Shown here: positions 44,301 to 52,371 of the stretch, piece by piece
Layout of the letters: every line of letters begins with the position of its first letter
How positions within the stretch are numbered: position 1 is the stretch's first letter
DNA from: DAOMNO01 sp035443885
GTDB taxonomy: Bacteria; Planctomycetota; Phycisphaerae; Phycisphaerales; SM1A02
Direction: 5' to 3'
Assembly: GCA_035443885.1 (NCBI GenBank)
Contig: DAOMNO010000020.1
Coordinates: forward strand, 1 to 58,886
DNA: 58,886 nt
Made by a program: the position numbers and the translations under genes
The notes under the pieces: model-generated
Told to the model about the DNA's origin: nothing
Databases searched by the model: none
The model's input: only the letters and a program-made list of their open reading frames with translations

Positions 44301-45531
44301 GTCGATGGCGGACTGGGCGAATGCCAACTTCAAGGCGAAGGTGAAGGTGTCCGACTTGCAGGACACGCCGCGCAAGGAAGTGTTCAGCCGCATCGAGCGC
44401 GCTGCGGAGCGGCTCATTGATGAGGCCGATCTCTCACCGCTGGATCAATATCTCGTGCCTCATTACGGCGAGCGCGAGTTGGCGCGATGGGCGCAGAACA
44501 AGTTCGGCGGCGAGGTGGACTACAACGATTTCGTCGTCCCCGCACACGATTCACCCAAGGAAAAGGCGACGGCGAAGCTGATGGAGCGAGCTCGTGCTGC
44601 GTATGCCGAGCGCGAGATTACGTATCCAATCGACTTCGCCATCGAGATGACCGGTGCCGCGATGCAGCAGAATGCGCAGCAAGCTCTCGCGCAGTTCTGC
44701 GCATGGGTGAAGGCGCGGTATGAACTGGATTGGAACCCCAACGCACTGCCCTCGGTCAACCCTGCGGAGCTTCGCAAGCTGCTCATCGAGGCGGCTCGCA
44801 CGTGGGATGAATCGAAGATCGCTGAGCGAGCGGAGCGGGCCGTCGCACAGGGCAGCAGCCCGGAGAAGCTGGAAGAGTGGATGCGCACGAACGCAGGCGC
44901 GTTGTTCTCCGAGGAAGAGCGCGAGCGTTTGATCGACGACCCGCAGACGGTGGTGGAAGAGAAACTTGCTGAAGTGCTGCGAGCGGAACTGACGCAGTTC
45001 GAGCGATGGGTACTCCTGCAGATTGTCGATCAGGCGTGGAAGGATCATCTTTATGCGGTCGATCAGCTCAAGGAATCGATCGGCCTTCGCGCATTCAGCC
45101 AGAAAGACCCTCGCATTGAGTTCAAGCGAGAAGGCGCTCGCCTGTTCGAGGAGATGAACGAGTCGATCCGCGACAAGGTGACCGATCTCATCTTCAAGGC
45201 GAAGCTGACTGTGCAGCCGCAGCAGCGGCCCGCAGGCCCGCCTGCTTCAGGGGTCGCCACCGCGGGGCCGGATGCGCCCGGCGCGCCAGCACCCGCGCCG
45301 GTTCGTCCTGCGCAGTCCGCGATTGCAGCGGCGGCGGCGATGGCTTCCGCAGGCACCGCGGCGCAGCGGCGCGATCTTGAAGCAGCAGAACGCGCCACCG
45401 CGGGAGGTGATGCCGAAGCGATCAAGCGCAAGCCGCAACCCGCGAAGGCGGCGGCAACCGTCGGCCGCAATGAACCGTGCCCATGTGGCTCAGGCAAGAA
45501 GTACAAGCAGTGCCACGGGAAGAAGGCCTAG
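41398..45531 (+). CDS. secA: Preprotein translocase ATPase SecA, enlarged
   Basis: This is the motor of the Sec export channel, 1377 residues against roughly 900 in E. coli. Walker A is MKTGEGKT (184-191), with VDEVDS for Walker B and [23 protein letters not shown] downstream. The C-terminal SEC-C zinc motif [14 protein letters not shown] is intact. Extra length lies in at least three places. About 65 residues ([18 protein letters not shown] onward) separate the REA..RAVGIR helix from [11 protein letters not shown]. About 90 extra residues lie between RGTDIKLG and [12 protein letters not shown]. The helical scaffold is enlarged, and a long Ala/Pro-rich linker precedes the zinc motif. AGAGGTGA stands 4 bases before the ATG. 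Confidence 0.95.
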   Translation: [1377 protein letters not shown]

Positions 45532-45560
45532 GCGCGAACAGTGATTCGATTGATGCGTGA

Positions 45561-46805
45561 TTACGCACGCGGCTCAAGAATGTATTGCCTGCCGCCCCAG
45601 CGAACGGGGCGGCGGGCATGCAGGTCGCGTGCGCCGTCAAAGAGAATGCGAGAGAGAATCCAGCATCCTGCGGGGTAGAACATCGCAGCGCGAATCGGCG
45701 CTGCGCTCAGGCGATACAGCCGGACGAGCGCTGCGCCCTGCATGATGATGCCCGCGATGGCGACCCCGCCGAGCAATGCGCCCACAAGCGTTGGCAGCCA
45801 CCAATCCTCGCGCGTGAGCAGGACAACCGATGTGATGAGCGAGGCGATCTGTACGATTGGCGCGCCTACGCCGTTGATGAGCACGCGGAAGCCGTAGCGG
45901 CGCAATCGACGCGGGGAACGGTTGCACGCTTCGATGAAGATTCGCTTCCACCCCGCCTTGAAGCCCGCCATGGAGTCGTACATGGAGCATCGCAACATGC
46001 CGTCGGCGAGCAGTGTGAGCAGGCGGCCATTCATCTCGTGCACACGGCGCGCAAGGGCCAGGTCTTCGAGCAAATCTTCGCGCACAGCTTCGTGCCGACC
46101 GATCTTTTCATACCACTCGCGACTGAAGAGCATGAACTGGCCGTTGGCGAACGGACGCATCGGTCGCCGACCTTCCGTTCGTGAATCGCGCACAACGCGG
46201 CGGATGGGATAGATGCGCATCAGGTTGAAGCCTGCGACCGGCTGTGCGATCAGTTCGTGCGGCTTCTCGTGCGTCAGCGTGCTCAACAGGCTCAGTAGGC
46301 CGAGGTTCTGATGCAGCGCGGTGGCCACGGATGCGCGGCAGAGCGCGGGGTGGAACTCTGTATCTGCATCGGTGAACAGCAGCCATTCGCCCGTCGCGCG
46401 CGAAGCGCCAAGCTGTGCCGCGTGGCATTTACCCGCCCAATCCGCCGGGCAGTGATCGTTCTCGATGACGACGATTCGCGAGTCAGCCTGTTCGTGCGGC
46501 CTCAGCAGGTCGCGCGTTTCGTCTGTGCATCGGTCGAGGACGAAGATGACTTCGAGGTTGGGGTAATCCTGCTTCCGAAGCGACGCAGCGCAGGCGTCGA
46601 TGACGCGTTTCTCGTTGTGTGCGGGAATGACGACGCTTACGCGGGGCCAGCCGGTTGCAGGCGCGCTCAGGTCGAGGCCCGCGCGCACGGTGGGCCGATC
46701 GCGCTCGACCTGTCTGACGCGAAACCACACCACGATCCAATAGAGCAATGCGGCCACGCAGCCGGGCAGAAGGGCGAACGCGAGAATCGTCAGAAACAGC
46801 GACAT
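45561..46805 (-). CDS. Membrane glycosyltransferase family 2, HpnB-like
   Basis: A 414-residue protein with one N-terminal helix (FLTILAFALLPGCVAALLYWIV), a GT2 domain and three C-terminal helices. The catalytic core shows SVVIPAHNEKRVIDACAASL, the DxD-type LFTDADTEFHP, and LLEDLALARRV in place of the ED acceptor motif. Architecture and blocks resemble hopene-associated glycosyltransferase HpnB, which would fit the squalene-hopene cyclase at 23.9 kb, but other lipid or carotenoid glucosyltransferases look similar. It is convergent with secA, with 29 bases between stops. Confidence 0.75.
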   Translation of the reverse strand: MSLFLTILAFALLPGCVAALLYWIVVWFRVRQVERDRPTVRAGLDLSAPATGWPRVSVVIPAHNEKRVIDACAASLRKQDYPNLEVIFVLDRCTDETRDLLRPHEQADSRIVVIENDHCPADWAGKCHAAQLGASRATGEWLLFTDADTEFHPALCRASVATALHQNLGLLSLLSTLTHEKPHELIAQPVAGFNLMRIYPIRRVVRDSRTEGRRPMRPFANGQFMLFSREWYEKIGRHEAVREDLLEDLALARRVHEMNGRLLTLLADGMLRCSMYDSMAGFKAGWKRIFIEACNRSPRRLRRYGFRVLINGVGAPIVQIASLITSVVLLTREDWWLPTLVGALLGGVAIAGIIMQGAALVRLYRLSAAPIRAAMFYPAGCWILSRILFDGARDLHARRPVRWGGRQYILEPRA

Positions 46806-46863
46806 GCGGGCGAAGCGAAAGGAACTATCCGTGGAGTGAAAGGCAACGTATCGGGCGGCACGG

Positions 46864-49800
46864 TCATCGAGGGCCGCCCCCTGTGGGGCCGACGACCTGA
46901 ATCGCGTCGCGGTTCATATCCCACACGGCTCGCTCGGCGAACAGCGGCTGTACGACACCTCGCGTAACGACGGAGACGCGGCCATGCCTTGCTGCGTGCA
47001 GTTGGGCGATGCCCGTGGCGATGTTGTAGTCGAACTCGCCGCATTCGATTTCGCGCCGATCGGTTTTGATGATGACACCGCCCATGCCCCGCACGCGCTC
47101 CAGCTTGGCGCCTGCAGGCGCACCCATGTCGGCAGCGGCGGGCTGTCGCTGCGAATCTATCGGTCTGAGCACAGTCGCTTCAACGCGCTCGGCGGTCATG
47201 GTTGAGATCGCACCGTCCAGCCCTCGATGAATCATCTCTACCTTGTCCATTGCGGTGATGTCATAGATTTCATCCACGCGCGGCACGAGATGCAGCGTCT
47301 TGCCCCACGACATCTTCGTCGTGCCACGACTGCCGAACGGCGTGTGCTGAGGTAATCGCTCGGCGTCATTCTCGGCGCGCGTGTCGTGAATCAGAAGGTC
47401 ACCCTTCCCGACAACCAGCGATTCGCCCGTTTTGGCGTCATGTTCGATGTGCTCGCCTGAAACGTAGAAGATCACCGGCTCGCCTTCGCGTTCACCGGAA
47501 GGCAACGCAGGTTTGTCCCATGAGTGCGATTCCAGTTTGGCGTTTCGCCTGGCGATGAGGCGAGCCAATTCGCGGCGGCCGCCGTCTGCATCACGGCGCG
47601 CTTCACCTGTTCGGGCGATCGGCAGCGGGGCGGGACGTGCGGCCTGCGCGCCTTCGGCCTTTCTAAACTCCAGCGTGAGAGCCTGGCCCGTCATGGTGCT
47701 GCGCTCAAGCGGTGAAGGTTCCGCGAGCACGTCCACATCCCCACGCAGCACGACGGAGCCGGCGCCGTCGTTGAAATTGCTGTCATACACCATCGACTCC
47801 TTCCACGTCGCGCGGACTTCGATGGGGTTGTCGGCTTCATTCACGTCAGGCGGCGCGATGCGCCTCGGCTCCGGTTCGCCCAGCACCGGCTCGTGATACA
47901 GGCGGAACACGCCCGGGCCGATGGATGTCGCCGTGCCTTCCTTGCGGGAAAGCACCAGCCGCTTTCCTCGGCTCATCATCATGCGATCACTGGCGACGAC
48001 GACATCTTCGCCAAGCAACGTAACGGTCTCATTGGCGCCGTCGCCCAGCAGTCGGTCTGCGAAGGCGCGCGAGCCATCCGCCATGAGCACCTGCACGCTG
48101 CCTTCTGCGAGGAGTTCATCCACATCCACTTCGCCGCGTGCGCCGGCTCGCTCCGGGCGAGGCGCTGCATCACCCGCGGTCTTCATCGTTTCGCGGAAGG
48201 TAACCCGCAGCGTGTCGCTCCAGACGACCTGCGATTCGTCCTCAGCCTGCACGTCGCCCCGGGCGAGCATTTCCTTCGGAATGGTTTTGCCTTCACTCGA
48301 CTGGGTCATGTCAAGGTCGAGTTCGCGGCAGAGCAGTGTTCCATCGGTTACGCCCACGACGCGCACGCCGCCGCGAGCTTCGATGCGTTCGATTGCTTCG
48401 GGGTCGCCCGCGCCTGGCGGGAACATAACAAGCATTGTCTCGGAGTCCATGGTGAACTCGTCGCTGACGACTTTGACATCGCCTGTAAAGAGCGCGCTGC
48501 GCAGCTTGCCCATGCGCTCATCCGCGGAAGCGCTGTCGAAGGTGAGATCGACGCCGCCCTGCCAGGTGATTTGCAGCTCAGGCGTGATGGTTTCCGGCAC
48601 GGTTGGCCTGGGCACGCGCTGGGGCGGCGAACTGCCCGCGCACAGCAAGCCCATCGTGGCGGAGCTGGAAAGCTCACGCCGCTTCATCCATCCCGCGCCG
48701 ACGATCGCGCCTTCGCCTGTGGTCTGATTCACACGGAACGCGCTGCCAGAGGCTTCAAACTCAGGTGTGCTCAAGTGCATCGGAAAGGTGTGCGAGCCGA
48801 TGAGTTCGATCGAGCGCGGCCCGGTGTCGTAGCGAAGCGTGCGAGCGATTGACTCCGAACCATTCGCATGATCGCACAGCAGAACGGGCGAGCCGGTCAG
48901 CTCCAGCACGGCGTCCTTCTCTGAAGCGGGCCTGCGCGACGAATCACTCAGCGGCACGATGACCAGCGGCCCGCGCGCGGTGATGATCGTGCGCTCGAGT
49001 GACTGTTGCGCGGGTTGACCAACCGGCCAATCCTGTGCGGTGCCGATCGCCAGCGATGCAAGAATCATGTCGCGCGAAAGCGGATGTGCAGGAACATCGC
49101 GACGAATCGGCGGCTGATGCGCAACGTGATGAGGCTGCACGCTGCTGCCCAGCGAGAGCGAACCATCCAGCCCTTCGCTTTCCGTTGAGAAAATCAGTTC
49201 CAGTTTTTCACCCATCGCCGTGCGACGGCCGTCCGCCTTCGTCTGCTCAATCAGCACCTCATCGCGAATCGTCAGCAGATAAAACTTGCTTGAAGTCGTT
49301 TGCGCAGGTTGCGCGGTGGAACGAGGCGCTGCGGCTGGCTGCGATGCGGCGGCAACCTGGGCCGAACGTTGTGCGGCGGGTTGAGTCTGGGGTTGGGCCG
49401 GGGGTTGGGCGGAGGATGGTGTGGGAGTCGCTTGTGCGGTGCGAGTTGGCTCGTGCGGCGCGAAGGCGTGCGTCTGGCTCTGCTGCGGAGCGGGCGAGGA
49501 ATCTTCAGAAAGAATCTCGATGTAATCGAAGCGGCGCATGGTGAGCTGCACCGTGTTGTCGCGATCATCCACAAGTACACTCAGGTCGTGGCCCGGCAGC
49601 GTCATCGTTGCCGTTTCGATGCGCACCCAGTCTTCGCATCGAATCACGCCAAGAAAGTTCTCAAAGCTCGCCGCGTCCGTCCGCACGATCAGCACCGGCT
49701 CATCAATGCTGAGATCAACGCGATGGTGCGGTGGCATGTCGAACAGGCGCACGATTACGTTGCCTTCGATGGTGCCTTCCTCAATCTGCGATTGCGGGCG

Positions 49801-50262
49801 ATATGCGATGGCCTGATCGCCCTCAATGACGAGGCGGCGATCGTTGGCAAGGAACGCTTCCATTCGCGGCTTGCCCAGTTTCAGCCAGCCAGAGGGGAGA
49901 CCTTCAGGCGAAGGATCGAGGCTCTCATAGGTATAGCGGTGTGAGAGGTTGCCGTCCTTGTCCTGCAGCGTGATGACGCCCCGTCCGGTTTGCGGCGGCT
50001 GGGAGAGATTCGAAGGGCTGCGCAGATCGCCCTCGGAAAGCGGACGTGGAGCAATGAGTTCTGCAAAGCGCGGGTCGTCTGCATCGGCACGCTGATCGTG
50101 AACCGTGCCAGTGTCGAGGTTCAGCACCACCAGCAACAGCACGCAGAAGAGTACCGCTGCAAATCCGATAAGCATGAGAGGCCGCTTCGGGCTGGTGCGA
50201 ACCTTGGGCGGCGGCGTGGAATCCTCAAGCAACTGCCTGCGGGGACTGGTGCGATGTGCCAT
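46864..50262 (-). CDS. Giant LptC/LptA (OstA)-like envelope protein
   Basis: A 1132-residue protein with a basic N-terminus and one membrane helix (LMLIGFAAVLFCVLLLVVLNL, about 29-49), then a large periplasmic part. Residues about 95-190 resemble LptC (ITLQDKDGNLSHRYTYESLD; LANDRRLVIEGDQAIAYRP; EEGTIEGNVIVRLFD). Several later segments have the beta-jellyroll style of OstA/LptA (VVWSDTLRVTF, GDVKVVSDEFTMDSETMLV, GSVVLRGDVDVLAEPS, GGVIIKTDRREIECGEFDYN), separated by an Ala/Pro/Gln-rich linker (PSSAQPPAQPQTQPAAQRS, about 280-335). The kdsC-like gene lies 13 bases upstream, the same order as kdsC-lptC-lptA in proteobacteria. I infer a role in carrying LPS across the periplasm. LptB, LptF/G and LptD are not in the window. 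Confidence 0.65.
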   Translation of the reverse strand: MAHRTSPRRQLLEDSTPPPKVRTSPKRPLMLIGFAAVLFCVLLLVVLNLDTGTVHDQRADADDPRFAELIAPRPLSEGDLRSPSNLSQPPQTGRGVITLQDKDGNLSHRYTYESLDPSPEGLPSGWLKLGKPRMEAFLANDRRLVIEGDQAIAYRPQSQIEEGTIEGNVIVRLFDMPPHHRVDLSIDEPVLIVRTDAASFENFLGVIRCEDWVRIETATMTLPGHDLSVLVDDRDNTVQLTMRRFDYIEILSEDSSPAPQQSQTHAFAPHEPTRTAQATPTPSSAQPPAQPQTQPAAQRSAQVAAASQPAAAPRSTAQPAQTTSSKFYLLTIRDEVLIEQTKADGRRTAMGEKLELIFSTESEGLDGSLSLGSSVQPHHVAHQPPIRRDVPAHPLSRDMILASLAIGTAQDWPVGQPAQQSLERTIITARGPLVIVPLSDSSRRPASEKDAVLELTGSPVLLCDHANGSESIARTLRYDTGPRSIELIGSHTFPMHLSTPEFEASGSAFRVNQTTGEGAIVGAGWMKRRELSSSATMGLLCAGSSPPQRVPRPTVPETITPELQITWQGGVDLTFDSASADERMGKLRSALFTGDVKVVSDEFTMDSETMLVMFPPGAGDPEAIERIEARGGVRVVGVTDGTLLCRELDLDMTQSSEGKTIPKEMLARGDVQAEDESQVVWSDTLRVTFRETMKTAGDAAPRPERAGARGEVDVDELLAEGSVQVLMADGSRAFADRLLGDGANETVTLLGEDVVVASDRMMMSRGKRLVLSRKEGTATSIGPGVFRLYHEPVLGEPEPRRIAPPDVNEADNPIEVRATWKESMVYDSNFNDGAGSVVLRGDVDVLAEPSPLERSTMTGQALTLEFRKAEGAQAARPAPLPIARTGEARRDADGGRRELARLIARRNAKLESHSWDKPALPSGEREGEPVIFYVSGEHIEHDAKTGESLVVGKGDLLIHDTRAENDAERLPQHTPFGSRGTTKMSWGKTLHLVPRVDEIYDITAMDKVEMIHRGLDGAISTMTAERVEATVLRPIDSQRQPAAADMGAPAGAKLERVRGMGGVIIKTDRREIECGEFDYNIATGIAQLHAARHGRVSVVTRGVVQPLFAERAVWDMNRDAIQVVGPTGGGPR

Positions 50263-50275
50263 GAGTGCTCTTTGA

Positions 50276-50788
50276 CTACTCGAACAGTTTGAGGGCGCGA
50301 TCCCATTCGCCGCGCGATTTCAGCAGGTGCTCGATCACTTCGCGCACCGCTCCGTGGCCGCCGGGCCGCGTGGTGACGAACCGGGCTGCGGCGCGAACTT
50401 CCTCGGCGGCGTCTGCAACAGCCATAGGATAGCCCGCCAATCGCATGACAGGCAGATCGGGCAGATCGTCGCCCAGCATGGCCGCCTCGGATGCGCGTAG
50501 GTCGAGGGTGTTCAGCAGGCTGGTAAACGCCTCCCGCTTGTGCTTCAGGCCCTGCAGCACATGATGGATGCCAAGTTCAGCAGCGCGGTGGTGGATCGCC
50601 ATGCCGCTGCGGCCGGTGATGATGGCGATTTCGTAGCCGAGTTTCAGCCAGATGCGTATGCCCGCGCCGTCGCGCACGTGGAAGCGTTTGGTCTCAACGC
50701 CAAGGTCGTCGAGGCGCACGCCGCCGTCGGTCATCACGCCGTCCACATCCAGGCACAGCAGTCGCACGTTCTCCGCAGCGTCAGCCAT
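50276..50788 (-). CDS. kdsC: KDO-8-phosphate phosphatase, KdsC-like HAD
   Basis: A capless HAD phosphatase of 170 residues. Motif I is LLCLDVDGVMTDGG (D14, D16), then IAIITGRSG, LQGLKHKREAF and MLGDDLPDLPVM. The short cap-less fold and the VMTDG signature mark the KdsC family, which makes KDO for the LPS core. It is the first gene of a probable two-gene unit with the LptC/LptA-like giant. Its ATG is preceded by GGTACACT with 7 bases between. Confidence 0.88.
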   Translation of the reverse strand: MADAAENVRLLCLDVDGVMTDGGVRLDDLGVETKRFHVRDGAGIRIWLKLGYEIAIITGRSGMAIHHRAAELGIHHVLQGLKHKREAFTSLLNTLDLRASEAAMLGDDLPDLPVMRLAGYPMAVADAAEEVRAAARFVTTRPGGHGAVREVIEHLLKSRGEWDRALKLFE

Positions 50789-50795
50789 GCGCTCA

Positions 50796-50803
50796 AGTGT
50801 ACC
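50796..50803 (-). promoter_or_regulatory. GGTACACT element upstream of kdsC
   Basis: Minus-strand GGTACACT, 7 bases before the ATG at 50788. A TTGACC stands only 9 bases further upstream, too close for a normal -35, so the octamer acts alone or with an unusual -35. Confidence 0.45.
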
Positions 50804-50877
50804 GCGCCGCGGTCAAGAGCCTGTGCAGGTATGAAAATTGCCGTTCGCGCCCTTGCCTTTTCATGGTGATGCGCTTC

Positions 50878-50883
50878 TACAAT
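50878..50883 (+). promoter_or_regulatory. Candidate -10 of htpX, leaderless spacing
   Basis: TACAAT, then 5 bases and the ATG at 50889. TTGCCT at 50853-50858 (19-base spacer) could be the -35. Transcription would start at about the ATG. Confidence 0.5.
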
Positions 50884-50888
50884 CGAAC

Positions 50889-51722
50889 ATGACCGCTTTC
50901 GTCAACAACATGAAAACCGTGATGCTGCTGGGCGCGCTGTTCGGCTTGCTCGTCTGGGCGGGCTGGGCTCTCGGTGGTGCGCAGGGCTTGATCGTCGCGG
51001 GCATCTTCGCACTGGTGATGAACTTTGGCGCGTGGTTCTTCTCCGATCGAATTGCGATCGCTGCGATGCGAGGCAAGGAAGTCGATGAGCGCAGCGCGCC
51101 GGATTTATACGTCATGGTGCAGCGGCTGGCGCAGCGGGCCAGTCTGCCCATGCCGCGAGTGTATATCTGTCCGCACGAAGCTCCCAATGCGTTTGCGACG
51201 GGGCGCAACCCGAAACACTCCGCCGTCGCGGTTACCGTCGGTGCGCTGCGATTGCTGAATCATGAAGAACTGGAAGGCGTGATGGCGCATGAGCTGGCGC
51301 ACATCAAGAACCGCGACACGCTGACGGCGACCATCGCCGCCACCGTCGCGGGTATCTTCAGCATGTTGGCCTATGGCGCGTTTCTGTTCGGCGGGTCCGG
51401 GCGGCAGGGCGGGCACCCGCTCGCGCTGTTGGGTGTGGTGGTGCTGGGCGCGCTCGGCGCCGCGCTCATCAAAGCGATGATCAGCCGCTCGCGCGAGTTC
51501 GTGGCGGATGCCGATGGCGCGAAGATCGCAGGCTCGCCGAACGGCCTCGCGTCTGCGCTGCGCAAGCTGGATTCATACGCCAGGCGCATTCCGATGCAGA
51601 ATCCGAACCCTGCGATGAACAACCTGTTCATCGTGGAGCCGTTCATGGGTCAGGCCCTAACGAACATGTTCGCGACACATCCTCCGACTGAACGCCGAAT
51701 CGCCGCGCTCATGCGCGGTTGA
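50889..51722 (+). CDS. htpX: Membrane zinc metalloprotease HtpX
   Basis: A 277-residue inner-membrane M48 protease for quality control of membrane proteins. Two N-terminal helices (residues 10-50) are followed by the zinc motif HELAH (134-138) in VMAHELAHIKNRDTLTA, then two further helices and SREFVADADGAKIAGSP, whose Glu is the third zinc ligand. The C-terminal FATHPPTERRIAAL is typical. The ATG at 50889 (MTAFVNNMKT) is chosen because it follows the TACAAT box and starts right at the first helix. Confidence 0.93.
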   Translation: MTAFVNNMKTVMLLGALFGLLVWAGWALGGAQGLIVAGIFALVMNFGAWFFSDRIAIAAMRGKEVDERSAPDLYVMVQRLAQRASLPMPRVYICPHEAPNAFATGRNPKHSAVAVTVGALRLLNHEELEGVMAHELAHIKNRDTLTATIAATVAGIFSMLAYGAFLFGGSGRQGGHPLALLGVVVLGALGAALIKAMISRSREFVADADGAKIAGSPNGLASALRKLDSYARRIPMQNPNPAMNNLFIVEPFMGQALTNMFATHPPTERRIAALMRG

Positions 51723-51727
51723 TTGCC

Positions 51728-51843
51728 GGGTGCCATGCTTCATCGCGCAGCGTGAAGCATGAGGCATGATGCGTGAAGCATGAGAACGCGCATCGCTTCG
51801 GTTCATGCTTCGCCCCCCCGTGGTGGGACGAAGCATGGCACCC
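51728..51843. repeat. Inverted repeat with internal GAAGCATG words
   Basis: Perfect 14-base arms (GGGTGCCATGCTTC at 51728-51741, complement at 51830-51843) enclose further copies of GTGAAGCATG and CATGCTTCG. The nested words allow alternative stem-loops. It begins 5 bases past the htpX stop. Confidence 0.65.
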
Positions 51844-51951
51844 ACAGTGAATCATGATTCACCGCGGAGCACGCGGAGATCGCGGAAATGGTGCAAGGCA
51901 AGTCAACACATCAACAAGTCAACAGTGCAACACAACACATCATCGTCTCCG

Positions 51952-52038
51952 CCGCCGATACCACCACAGGAAGCCGGAAGTGGAAGATTGGCGACGTTGA
52001 CAAACCCCCGCCCCGTGCGAGGGCTTGGCGTCGCTGTT
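51952..52038. repeat. Dispersed intergenic repeat, copy 2
   Basis: Matches 11-98, with the first 36 bases identical and the remainder diverged. On the minus strand it reads as LPLPASCGGIGG in one frame, but no start, ribosome binding site or conserved reading frame supports translation. Confidence 0.75.
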
Positions 52039-52371
52039 AGACCGTACAGCAGGAATGACTGTTTGCAAGCAGAATCTCGCTGTTTTGGCGAGGTCAGCGC
52101 CGTTTGACAGGGGCGCGAGGGCCACAGTTGCCAGGCGTGCAGCAAGGACATTCCATAAAGAAGTACGCGGAGAATCGCCGTTCCTTGTGCGCGGATTTGC
52201 TACAGAAATAAAAAACCCCGGCAAAAACCGGTGGTGTGAAGCTAGAGAAACCTCGATCGACACACAACGCCACTGCGCGGTTGATGTCCGCCGACATGCA
52301 GCCTGAGCCTGCTGGTGGCGGTAGATGATGCATTGATCTTCACGCCGGATCGACTGGAAAGGACGCATGCC

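Larger units (their letters stand above)
51723..52371. other. 649 bp repeat-rich intergenic region
   Basis: No gene is credible here. In order it holds several GAAGCATG/CATGCTTC words bounded by a 14-base perfect inverted repeat (GGGTGCCATGCTTC, 51728-51741 and 51830-51843), and a run of CGCGGAG words (51863-51886). The 18-base word shared with 23824-23841 comes next (51899-51916), then the second copy of the dispersed repeat (51952-52038). A weak CCGG hairpin with AAAAAA on its left side (about 52208-52232) could act as a minus-strand terminator, but no minus-strand gene ends there. Confidence 0.6.

Noticed and set aside
52205..52235. CCGG hairpin followed by a T run on the minus strand as a terminator
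   Set aside because: The stem is only about four pairs and no minus-strand gene ends before it.
52094..52333. Minus-strand frame of 79 codons in the repeat-rich gap
   Set aside because: No ribosome binding site, odd Cys/Phe-rich composition and overlap with repeats; likely chance.
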